Source: Jidongwangia harbinensis (GTDB lineage: Bacteria > Actinomycetota > Actinomycetes > Mycobacteriales > Micromonosporaceae). From it: DNA of 64,000 nt. Where the stretch lies: assembly GCF_020216025.1 (NCBI RefSeq), contig NZ_JAIWNC010000053.1:1-64000 (forward strand), in the 5' to 3' direction. Within the stretch, counting starts at the first letter, position 1. Every line of letters begins with the position of its first letter. Positions 14,563-21,424 of the stretch are shown in pieces. The notes below the pieces were generated by a model that worked only from the letters and a program-made list of their open reading frames with translations, did no database searches and was not told where the DNA came from. The translations under genes and the position numbers were made by a program.

Positions 14563-15345
14563 GTGTTGATCGTCGAGTTGAACGGCCGGGCGCCCGGGCC
14601 GGCCGAATGGCACCGCGCCGCCACCGCACCGTACGGCCACTTCACCTCCATGCAGGTGCGCGACGGCCGGGTCCGCGGGATGGCGCTGCACCTGGCCCGG
14701 CTGGACGACGGCAATGCGGCGTTCTTCGGCCGGCGCGGCGACGTCGACGAGGAACTACGGCTGCGCGGGCTGATCCGGCACGCGCTCGGCGACGTCCGGG
14801 ACGCCTCGGTGCGGGTCTCGTTCGTCGCCTCGGACACCGACCGGCCGGACGTGCTGGTGGCGGTGAGCGACCCGGGCGACGACCGGCCGGGGCCGCCGTT
14901 GCGGGTGCGGACCGACGTCTACGAACGCGAGTGGCCGGAACAGAAACACGTCTCCACCATGGGCCTGCGGTACGCGCAGCGGCGGGCCCGCACCTACTCC
15001 TTCGACGACGCCCTGTTCGTCGGCCGGGACCAGCTGATCCGCGAGGGCAGCATGTGGAACGTCGCGTTCTGGGACGGCGAGCAGGTGGTGTGGCCGCAGG
15101 CGCCGATGCTCAAGGGCGTCACCATGGTGCTGCTGCAGGTGGCGATGACGATGGCCGGCACCCCGTGGACGATGCGCCCGGTCCGCCGCGCCGAACTGCC
15201 CGACCTGCTGGCCGCCGCGGCGGTGAACTCGCGCTGCCCGGCGCAACCGGTCGCCGGCATCGACGAGGTGGCGTACGGCGAACATGCCACCCTGGTCAAG
15301 GTGCTGAACGGGGCGTGGGCCACCGTGCCCTGGGACGAAATCTGA
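14563..15345 (+). CDS. class IV aminotransferase-like PLP enzyme
   Basis: The 260-residue protein has the fold-type IV layout: GHFTSMQVRDGRVRGMALHLARL in the N-terminal half resembles the substrate-side loop, with the PLP half after it. It includes QKHVSTMGLRYAQRRA (candidate PLP lysine), DDALFVG..QLIREGSMWNV (the conserved Glu contacting the PLP ring nitrogen) and LKGVTMVLL (phosphate-binding GVT). Relatives are branched-chain and D-amino-acid aminotransferases and aminodeoxychorismate lyase (PabC). The substrate cannot be told. The GTG start lies 10 bases after the DUF72 gene, suggesting co-expression. Confidence 0.82.
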   Translation: MLIVELNGRAPGPAEWHRAATAPYGHFTSMQVRDGRVRGMALHLARLDDGNAAFFGRRGDVDEELRLRGLIRHALGDVRDASVRVSFVASDTDRPDVLVAVSDPGDDRPGPPLRVRTDVYEREWPEQKHVSTMGLRYAQRRARTYSFDDALFVGRDQLIREGSMWNVAFWDGEQVVWPQAPMLKGVTMVLLQVAMTMAGTPWTMRPVRRAELPDLLAAAAVNSRCPAQPVAGIDEVAYGEHATLVKVLNGAWATVPWDEI

Positions 15346-15433
15346 CTACCGTCCGGGCGGATGTCGCCGCCGATCGTCCGACTTCGCCGCGCATCTGTTT
15401 GCACCGCGGCACTCCCGCTCCAGTCTGTATCCC

Positions 15434-16174
15434 GTGTCGTACGCCCCCGCACCGCCGCCGCCGGCGGACGCCCGGCAGCCGGCGGGAACACCGGCGTGGG
15501 CCTGGACGGTGCTGGCCGTGGCGGTGCTGTTCCTGGGCAGCGCGGGCTGGTTCGCGTACCAGCGGGGCGCCATCGGCAAGGACTCCGGCGTGACCGCGTG
15601 CGAGGCGATGCGGGACGGCGACCGGACGCTCTCCGGCGCGGCCCGGGAGTCCGCGCCGATCACCGAGGCGGAGTACCGCGACCTGCGCGCGGTGTTCGAG
15701 GACTCCCGGTACGACGACATCCGCGACCACGGCACCCGGCTGGTCGACCTGGTCTGGCAGATGTCGCAGCTGCCCGGCGGGGAGGACGGCGTGGCGATGC
15801 TGGCGTACCTGGGCCCGCTGACCACGCACCTCACCGGCCTGCAGTCGGCGTGCGCGGACCGGGGCGTGATCGTGAACCTGAACGCCGGCACCCCGGCCGG
15901 CCCGTCCGCCGGTCCCAGCCCGGCGTGCGCCGACGTCTTCGACCCCGGCCGGGTGATCGACCAGAAGGTGGCGCTGGCGCCGTGCCAGGATCCGGACGGC
16001 AAGCTGAAGGCCGTGGGCAACTTCGTCTGCGTGGACGGCCGGTACCTGTTCCAGGTCGACGCGAGCACCGGCGCACCGGCCGGGTGGGGGTTCGGCGGCC
16101 GGGCGTACCGGGAGACCAGGGACGCCGCCACCGACCCGGACTACGCCGCCGCGTACCGGGACTGCACGACCTGA
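15434..16174 (+). CDS. membrane-anchored protein of unknown function
   Basis: The 246-residue protein has a short proline-rich N-terminus, one transmembrane helix (about 21-42, AWAWTVLAVAVLFLG) and an extracytoplasmic part. The latter holds six cysteines, including ACEAM, SACAD, PACADVF, APCQDPD, FVCVDG and RDCTT near the C-terminus. The VDQKVALAPCQDPDGKLKAVGNFVCVDGRYLFQVD-like region has a repeat-free beta character. No enzyme motif is recognised. GTG start at 15434. It stands at the end of the plus-strand run and meets the opposite-strand DUF72 gene directly at its stop. Confidence 0.75.
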   Translation: MSYAPAPPPPADARQPAGTPAWAWTVLAVAVLFLGSAGWFAYQRGAIGKDSGVTACEAMRDGDRTLSGAARESAPITEAEYRDLRAVFEDSRYDDIRDHGTRLVDLVWQMSQLPGGEDGVAMLAYLGPLTTHLTGLQSACADRGVIVNLNAGTPAGPSAGPSPACADVFDPGRVIDQKVALAPCQDPDGKLKAVGNFVCVDGRYLFQVDASTGAPAGWGFGGRAYRETRDAATDPDYAAAYRDCTT

Positions 16175-17044
16175 TCAGTCGCCGAGCAGGTCGATCAGCT
16201 TGCTGGCGTTGCGCTGCGCGTAGTCCGCGTAGCAGTTGTTCATGAAGACCTGGGTGTGTTCCGCCTCGTCGGCCAGTTCGCGCAGCCTGGGGGCCCACTC
16301 CCGGAGTTCGGCGTCGGAGTAGCGGTAGCCGAACTTCTCGTGGATGTCCTTGCTGGTCCACTTCTCGCTGTGGCCGTGGAAGCGGACCACCGCCAGGTCC
16401 GCGGTGGCCGCCAGCACCGGCGGCACCGACGACTTGTGGCCCTGCGGCATGTCCACGCTGACGAACGCCAGCTTGTGCGCGCGCAGGAAGTCGAGCGTCT
16501 CGTTCGCGTTCGCGCCGTCGAACCAGGACGCGTTGCGCAGCTCGAACACCGGGCGCAGCGGCTTGCAGCGGGCCGCCACCTCGAGCAGGTACTCCTTGTT
16601 GGACTTGCGGATGCCGAACCACGGCGGGAACTGGAACAGCACCGCGCCGAGCTTGCCGGCCGCCACGAGCGGGTCCAGCGCGGAGAGGAAACGGGTCCAG
16701 ATCTCCTCGTACGTCTGCGGGGTCAGGTCGTCGGGGTAGACGTTCTTCTTCTCGGTGTCCGGGCGCAGATCCTTGTAGATCGCCGACACCTTCGTCGGGT
16801 GGCCGGTGAGCAGGCTGAACGCCTTGATGTTGAAGGTGAAGCCGGCCGGGGTGCGCTCGGCCCACAGGCGGGTGGTCTGCTCGGCCGGCGGGCCGTAGTA
16901 GGTGGAGTCCACCTCCACCACCGGGAACTGCCGGGCGTAGTAGGCCAGCCGCTTCTCCGGCGTGGTCGCGGTCTGCGGGTACCACCCGGAGTCGAGCAGC
17001 GTCCGGTCCGTCCAGGAGGCCGTGCCGACCGCGATCGAACCCAT
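16175..17044 (-). CDS. DUF72 family protein (second in the window)
   Basis: The 289-residue protein begins MGSIAVGTASWTDRTLL and contains VVEVDSTYYGPP, GFTFNIKAFSLLTGHP, LGAVLFQFPPWF, RPVFELRNASWF and TQVFMNNCYADYAQRNA, the conserved DUF72 barrel strands. It is longer than the first copy and only distantly similar, so they look like separate subfamilies rather than a recent duplication. The gene stands alone. The exact biochemical function of the family is not established. Confidence 0.88.
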   Translation of the reverse strand: MGSIAVGTASWTDRTLLDSGWYPQTATTPEKRLAYYARQFPVVEVDSTYYGPPAEQTTRLWAERTPAGFTFNIKAFSLLTGHPTKVSAIYKDLRPDTEKKNVYPDDLTPQTYEEIWTRFLSALDPLVAAGKLGAVLFQFPPWFGIRKSNKEYLLEVAARCKPLRPVFELRNASWFDGANANETLDFLRAHKLAFVSVDMPQGHKSSVPPVLAATADLAVVRFHGHSEKWTSKDIHEKFGYRYSDAELREWAPRLRELADEAEHTQVFMNNCYADYAQRNASKLIDLLGD

Positions 17045-17116
17045 GCCGACCAGATTAGGCGGGATGCGGCCGGTCCGCCGCCGGACGACCGGCGGCGGAC
17101 CGGGGACGCACGACGC

Positions 17117-17539
17117 TCAGCCCGCGCGGCGTTCGCGGTTGGACTTGCAGGCCACGCAGCTGGTGGCGGACGGGAACACGGTCAGCCGCTCGGTCGGGAT
17201 CGGCTTGCTGCAGCCTTCGCAGTTGCCGTACGTGCCGTCGGACAGCCGCTGCAGCGCGTGCTCGGCCTGCGCCCGGCGGTCCAGCAGGGTACGGATCAGG
17301 GACGACGCCGCGTCCCGCTCGGCGGTCTTGGAGCCGCTGTCGGCCTGGTCGTCGCCGGCCGCGTCGCCGATCTCCACCAGCCGCAGCCGCTGGTTCTCCG
17401 CGACGGCTTCCTCGTACTCGGTGTTCAGGTCGTCGAACCGGTTCTGCAGGACGATCCGGATCTGCTCGATCTCATCGACGGAACGCCCCTTGGCGGTCTC
17501 GGCGCCCTTACCCGTGATAACTGCTCCGTTGACGAGCAT
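17117..17539 (-). CDS. TraR/DksA-type zinc-finger protein
   Basis: The 140-residue protein has an N-terminal coiled-coil region (about 25-95, EQIRIVLQNRFDDLNTEYEEAV) and a C-terminal four-cysteine zinc finger: CEGC-x18-CVAC (YGNCEGCSKPIPTERL...ATSCVAC). This is the plan of DksA/TraR/CarD-like proteins that enter the RNA polymerase secondary channel. In actinobacteria such proteins often tune the stress response. The start at ATG 17539 avoids a 45-residue upstream extension with no Shine-Dalgarno. A hairpin lies about 90 bases upstream of the start. Confidence 0.85.
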   Translation of the reverse strand: MLVNGAVITGKGAETAKGRSVDEIEQIRIVLQNRFDDLNTEYEEAVAENQRLRLVEIGDAAGDDQADSGSKTAERDAASSLIRTLLDRRAQAEHALQRLSDGTYGNCEGCSKPIPTERLTVFPSATSCVACKSNRERRAG

Positions 17540-17628
17540 GCGTCCCCCTGCCCTTCCCTCTGCCCCTACCGGTGGACTCCCCCGCGCCGGCCCCTTGGCA
17601 CTCACCGTGGAGCCGGCTGATACCCAGC

Positions 17629-17656
17629 AGCGAAGATCCCAAACCAGATCTTCGCT
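17629..17656 (-). terminator. perfect hairpin between the kinase-like gene and the TraR/DksA gene
   Basis: AGCGAAGATC (17629-17638) and GATCTTCGCT (17647-17656) form a perfect 10-bp stem with an 8-base loop. It lies 110 bases past the stop of the kinase-like gene (minus strand) and 90 bases before the TraR/DksA start. There is no U-run after it on the minus strand, so it would be a U-less terminator, or alternatively an operator. The inverted repeat is certain, the role is not. Confidence 0.5.
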
Positions 17657-17765
17657 GAAAAGTAGTCGGAGCATAACTGTCTGTGCTGGTTTCCGCTACG
17701 GAGTGCCCGAACCCGCCCTCGCGTCGCAGGTCACGCAGCCGGGTCCAGTCCGATACGTGGACTGA

Positions 17766-18398
17766 TCAGGACGGGTCGAGGACCATCGCGGGGCGCCTCG
17801 GGTCGTCCACCCGGACCACCACGTCGGCGAACGACGCCGGGTCCACCTCGTCGCCGTAGCGGGCGTACGCGGGCAGCGTCCAGCGCAGGTGTTCCTCGGT
17901 GCGGCGGCGCAACGCGGCCGCGGACAGCGACAGGTGCACGGTCACGTCGAAGTCCAGGCCGGCGCCGAGCAGCAGGGTCCCACTGACCAGTACCACGGCC
18001 GTCGGCGGCAGCACGGTGTAGGGCTCGCGGGTGGCCCGGTCGGTGACCGGGTCCCAGAGCCGGGTCACCACCCGGCCCGAGCCGTCCGGACCGGCCGGGT
18101 CGAGAACCTCCCGCCGCAGCGCCGCCTCGTCGAACCACCCGGTGTAGAACGCGTCCGGATTGGTGCGGCCGGACTCCAGGCGGACCGAGGCGGGGCGCAG
18201 GAAGTCGTCGGTGGACACGCGTACCGCCGGGCGGCCGCGGACGCGCAGCGGGCCGACCAGGGCGTCGGCGAGGGCGGCCGGATCGGCCGCGGGCGCGCCG
18301 TCGACCGCGACGCGGAGCCGGCGGCCGGGGCCGGCGCCGGCCAGCCGGTCGGCCAGTTCCTCGACGAGGACGTCGAAGGACACCGGGCGCACGCGCAT
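17766..18398 (-). CDS. uridine kinase-like protein with degenerate P-loop
   Basis: The 210-residue protein follows the plan of P-loop nucleoside kinases: RLRVAVDGAPAADPAALADAL at about 27-48, STDDFLRPASVR (substrate-binding Asp-Asp), NPDAFYTGWFDEAALRREVL, and VVLVSGTLLL before HLSLSAAALRRRTEEHL. The expected GxxxxGKS/T is replaced by GAPAADPA, with no lysine or glycine-lysine, so ATP binding in the usual way is doubtful. It may be a pseudoenzyme or use nucleotide differently. It lies downstream of and on the same strand as the winged-helix gene, 18 bases after it, and may be co-transcribed. Confidence 0.75.
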   Translation of the reverse strand: MRVRPVSFDVLVEELADRLAGAGPGRRLRVAVDGAPAADPAALADALVGPLRVRGRPAVRVSTDDFLRPASVRLESGRTNPDAFYTGWFDEAALRREVLDPAGPDGSGRVVTRLWDPVTDRATREPYTVLPPTAVVLVSGTLLLGAGLDFDVTVHLSLSAAALRRRTEEHLRWTLPAYARYGDEVDPASFADVVVRVDDPRRPAMVLDPS

Positions 18399-18416
18399 GC
18401 ACCCAGGCTAGGCGGT

Positions 18417-19016
18417 CTACTCGTGCGGCCGGATCTCGACCCGGGCGTCGTCGGCCAGGCGGTAGCCCACGCCGTACACCGTGGTGATCAGCGGAACCTG
18501 GTTGCCCAGCTTGACCCGCAGCCGCCGGACGTGGACGTCGACGGTGCGCTCCCCGGTGTGCTCGTAGCCCCACACACCGACCAGCAGCTGGGCCCGGGTG
18601 AACACCCGGCGCGGATTGTCGGCCAGGAACTGCAGCAGGTCGAACTCGAGCCGGGTGAGCGGCAGCACCCGGCCGTCGATCACCACCTGGCGGGACGCGC
18701 TGAGCAGCCGGACCTCGGCGCCGTGGGCCGGCTCCGGGCAGTCCTCGAGCGGAATCGCCCGGCCCCCCTCGGAGGCGAGCGCCACCGCGCCGTTGCCGGC
18801 CTCCACCAGCTCGCGGACGGCCTCGATCAGCCGGTAGGCCTGCGGGGTGAGCGCGTCGTCGGTGAGCGGGATGGCGACCGTGAGCGTCAGCTTCGGTGCG
18901 GCCGGCCCCCCGGCCGCGCGCCGGGCCGCGCCCTCCGCCGGGCGCCGGATGGTGGCGACGCGTCCCGACCGCGTCGCGTGTCGTCCCGTGCGCGCCGACA
19001 CGGCGGTGACCGGCAT
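18417..19016 (-). CDS. OmpR-type winged-helix transcription regulator without receiver domain
   Basis: The 199-residue protein carries a C-terminal OmpR/PhoB winged helix (about 95-190): LTRLEFDLLQFLADNPRRVFTRAQLL, VWGYEHTGERTVDVHVRRLRVKL and TVYGVGYRL. The N-terminal ~90 residues are not a phospho-receiver; there is no DD...D...K pattern, and they contain a short segment (TLTVAIPLTDDALTPQAYRLIEAV) of unknown fold. So it would not be controlled by a classical histidine kinase. The ATG has a perfect AGGAGG upstream. The region before it (19017-19267) is clearly more AT-rich than its surroundings and holds inverted repeats, suggesting a regulated promoter. Confidence 0.85.
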   Translation of the reverse strand: MPVTAVSARTGRHATRSGRVATIRRPAEGAARRAAGGPAAPKLTLTVAIPLTDDALTPQAYRLIEAVRELVEAGNGAVALASEGGRAIPLEDCPEPAHGAEVRLLSASRQVVIDGRVLPLTRLEFDLLQFLADNPRRVFTRAQLLVGVWGYEHTGERTVDVHVRRLRVKLGNQVPLITTVYGVGYRLADDARVEIRPHE

Positions 19017-19067
19017 GAAGCCTCCTGGAAGACAAACAAATTTTGAAGAAAACCGAGCGCGGCCCTT

Positions 19068-19085
19068 AATGCATCCTGCTGCATT
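19068..19085. promoter_or_regulatory. inverted repeat in the AT-rich promoter region of the winged-helix regulator
   Basis: AATGCA (19068-19073) and TGCATT (19080-19085) form a perfect inverted repeat with a 6-base spacer, 52 bases upstream of the regulator's ATG. A second imperfect palindrome, GTGGGAAGGTCGTTCCAC, follows near 19153-19170. Both lie in the unusually AT-rich stretch 19020-19260. They are candidate operators, for instance for autoregulation. Confidence 0.4.
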
Positions 19086-19267
19086 TATTGAGGGAAGCCG
19101 AGAACGATATTTCCGTTGTACCAGTCATGGGGTCAAGATGGCAACCACACTGTGGGAAGGTCGTTCCACATTCACATAGATGCATCAGCGGCGCGGAGCC
19201 GACGGGAAAGGTAATGCGATTGCCGTCACGTTATGCCACCCCGAAAGAAATCTTTCCGACGCCCCGA

Positions 19268-19645
19268 TTAATTGGCGGCGGACGGCAGGCGCCACCCCGG
19301 GATGGACGGCCAGCGCACGGTCAGCACCACCGTCTCGCAGTCGCCGGAACGCCAGGAATGGTCTTCACCCGGGCCCCAGACGACGTAGTCCCCGGGCTCG
19401 CGCAGCAGCACGGTCCGGTCCCGTAACTCGATGTCGAACGACCCGCGGATCAATATCAGCAGGGCGGTACGGGTCTCCCCGGTGGCCCACGCCGCACGTC
19501 GCTCCCCCGGCGGATGCACCCCCCACTTCACCTCGACGTCCGCACTGTGCAACACGTCACCAGCAGGCATGAAATGACCCAGCAACCATCCCTGGTTGCG
19601 CGCGCCGTCGGTACCCGCACGGCCAACGTAGACGTTCTCCGCCAC
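19268..19645 (-). CDS. cupin-fold protein
   Basis: From GTG 19645 the 125-residue protein reads VYVGRAGTDGARNQGWLLGHFMP, then VEVKWGVHPPGERR, TALLILIRGSFDIEL and PGDYVVWGPGEDHSWRS. These are the two cupin motifs of a small beta-barrel (H and E positions in GVHPPGE, H in GEDHSW). It probably binds a metal or small ligand; the substrate is unknown. The start is set by where the recognisable cupin N-terminus begins; the frame stays open upstream into the divergent ankyrin gene. The ankyrin gene starts 41 bases away in the opposite direction, so the pair probably shares a promoter region. Confidence 0.75.
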   Translation of the reverse strand: MAENVYVGRAGTDGARNQGWLLGHFMPAGDVLHSADVEVKWGVHPPGERRAAWATGETRTALLILIRGSFDIELRDRTVLLREPGDYVVWGPGEDHSWRSGDCETVVLTVRWPSIPGWRLPSAAN

Positions 19646-19685
19646 CGCGGAGAGGTTACCGGACCGTGAATGTAGGCTCAGCACC

Positions 19686-20087
19686 GTGGCTGAGGAATTG
19701 GACATCGCGACGATCGCGTTCGCACACCAGATGTTCGACCTGGCGAGGAGCGGTGCGACCACGGAACTGACCGCGAACCTCGATGCCGGTCTACCCCCGA
19801 ACCTGACGAACGACAAGGGTGACACACTACTCATCCTCGCGGCCTATCATGCCCATCCGGACACGGTGGCTGCCCTACTGGCGCACGGAGCCGATCCGGC
19901 CCGGGTCAACGACCGCGGCCAGACCGCCCTCGCGGCGGCCGTGTTCCGCCAGTCCCACGAGGCGGTCGGCGCGCTGCTCGCCGCCGGCGCCGACCCCCAC
20001 GACGGCAACCCGTCGGCCGCCGCGACCGCGGCGTTCTTCCAGTTGCCGGAGATGACCGCACTGTTGGAGGCCCGCCATGGGGAATGA
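19686..20087 (+). CDS. ankyrin-repeat protein
   Basis: The 133-residue protein consists of three to four ankyrin repeats: LARSGATTELTANLDAGLPPNLTNDKGDTLLILAAYHAHPD, TVAALLAHGADPARVNDRGQTALAAAVF and SHEAVGALLAAGADP. Ankyrin repeats mediate protein-protein contacts; no enzyme domain is present. GTG start. It overlaps the DUF3500 gene by 11 bases, so the two are translated together. Small cytoplasmic ankyrin proteins in bacteria often act with a neighbouring enzyme; the partner may be the DUF3500 protein, which is inferred. Confidence 0.87.
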   Translation: MAEELDIATIAFAHQMFDLARSGATTELTANLDAGLPPNLTNDKGDTLLILAAYHAHPDTVAALLAHGADPARVNDRGQTALAAAVFRQSHEAVGALLAAGADPHDGNPSAAATAAFFQLPEMTALLEARHGE

Positions 20088-21027
20088 CTCCGGCGCCGTT
20101 CCGGCCGGACTGGACGAGGCCCGCGCCCTGCTCCGCGGGCTCGACGAGGGGCAGCTCGCGGACGCGGTCCGGTCGTTCGACGACGAACGGGACCGGCGGT
20201 GGATCGAATACCGGCCGCGGCAGCGAGCCGGCCTGAGCCTCGCCGACATGGGCACCGACACCCGCAAGGCCGCACACCGGCTGCTCGCCACCGCGCTCAG
20301 CCCGCCGGCGTACGCGCAGGCCATGGCCGTGGTGGCGCTGGAGGAGGTGCTGGACCGGCAGGAGGGCTGGCACCGCCGACGGCACAGCGAGGATTTCCGC
20401 GTGGTGGTGTTCGGCACGCCCGGCGACGACCGGTGGGCCTGGCGCTTCGAGGGCCACCACCTCTCGGTGACGATGACCGTGGTGGACGGCGTGGTGTCGC
20501 CGGCACCGGTGTTCCTGGGCGCCGACCCGGCCCGGGTCGACCTCGCCGGCCGCCCGGTACTGCGTCCCCTCGCCGTCGAGGAGGACCTGGGCCGTGAGCT
20601 GCTGCTGGCGCTGAGCCCGGCCGCGCGGGACCGGGCCGTGGTGGCCGACGAGGCGCCGTCCGACATCCACAGCGCCACCCGCCCCGCGGCGCACCGGCTG
20701 GAGCCGGCCGGCGTACCCCGTGCCGACCTGGCCCACGACCAGCGCGACCTGCTCGACCAGCTGATCCGGGTCTACCTGGGCCGGCTGCCGGACGACCTGG
20801 CGGCGCGGCTGGCCGGGAACGTGCGGGACGCCTGGTTCGCCTGGGAGGGCCCGCCCGGCCCGGGCACCCGGCACTACTACCGGATCCAGGCCGACGACCT
20901 ACTCATCGAGTACGACAACACCACCGCCGACGGCAACCACGCGCACACCGTGCTGCGGCGCCCCCGCGGCGACTTCGGCGGCGACGTCCTCGCCGCGCAC
21001 CACGCCGGCCCGTCGCACCAGACCTGA
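20077..21027 (+). CDS. DUF3500 family protein
   Basis: The 316-residue protein shows features of DUF3500: WIEYRPRQRAGLSLADM, GWHRRRHSEDFRVVVFGTPGDDRWAWRFEGHHLSVTMTVVDG-like core, PVFLGADPARV, and near the C-terminus FAWEGPPGPGTRHYYRIQ and LLIEYDNTTADGNHAHTVLR. The HHLS and NHAHTV histidines are conserved-looking and could be a metal site. No signal peptide is seen, unlike many proteobacterial members. The biochemical activity of the family is unknown to me. It is translationally coupled to the ankyrin gene. Confidence 0.8.
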   Translation: MGNDSGAVPAGLDEARALLRGLDEGQLADAVRSFDDERDRRWIEYRPRQRAGLSLADMGTDTRKAAHRLLATALSPPAYAQAMAVVALEEVLDRQEGWHRRRHSEDFRVVVFGTPGDDRWAWRFEGHHLSVTMTVVDGVVSPAPVFLGADPARVDLAGRPVLRPLAVEEDLGRELLLALSPAARDRAVVADEAPSDIHSATRPAAHRLEPAGVPRADLAHDQRDLLDQLIRVYLGRLPDDLAARLAGNVRDAWFAWEGPPGPGTRHYYRIQADDLLIEYDNTTADGNHAHTVLRRPRGDFGGDVLAAHHAGPSHQT

Positions 21028-21064
21028 CGCCCGGCCGCCCGGGACCCGGGCGGCGGGTGGAGCC

Positions 21065-21290
21065 GCGGTGCGCTCCACTTTGCGCACAGCCATGCCCGGC
21101 GCGCGTGCGTGTGGCGACACGGCGCCCTCCGCACCAAACTCCCCACACACCACCAACGACCACCGCGCGTGGGACGGTCCGGCGCCCTCCGCACCAGAAC
21201 TCCCCACGCACCACCCCGCCCGGTCGCGTGTGCCGAAACACGGCGTGCTCCGCACCGGAGTTTCACACGGGCCGGGCGACGGGCAGGGTG
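21065..21290. repeat. 60-61 bp tandem repeat array, about 3.5 copies (locus 2 of the dispersed family)
   Basis: GGCGCCCTCCGCACC starts at 21121 and 21181 and its variant GGCGTGCTCCGCACC at 21242, so the period is 60-61 bp; a diverged copy precedes them. Units share the order GCGCCCTCCGCACC, CTCCCCACACACC, then CGCGTGGGACGG with the arrays at 4466-4872 and 43450-43617. The array occupies most of the gap between the convergent DUF3500 and secA2 genes (21028-21424). I see nothing else there apart from GC-rich non-coding sequence. Confidence 0.75.
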
Positions 21291-21424
21291 AGGGCGCGCA
21301 GGGCACACGAGGGACGCAGAACGTCTGCAGACTCGGAGCCGACAGGATTGCCGCCAGCGGTGCAGGGCAGCGCGCACCCCGGACCCGCCGCACACCTGGC
21401 GGCCGGGCCGGGGGCGCGGACGAG

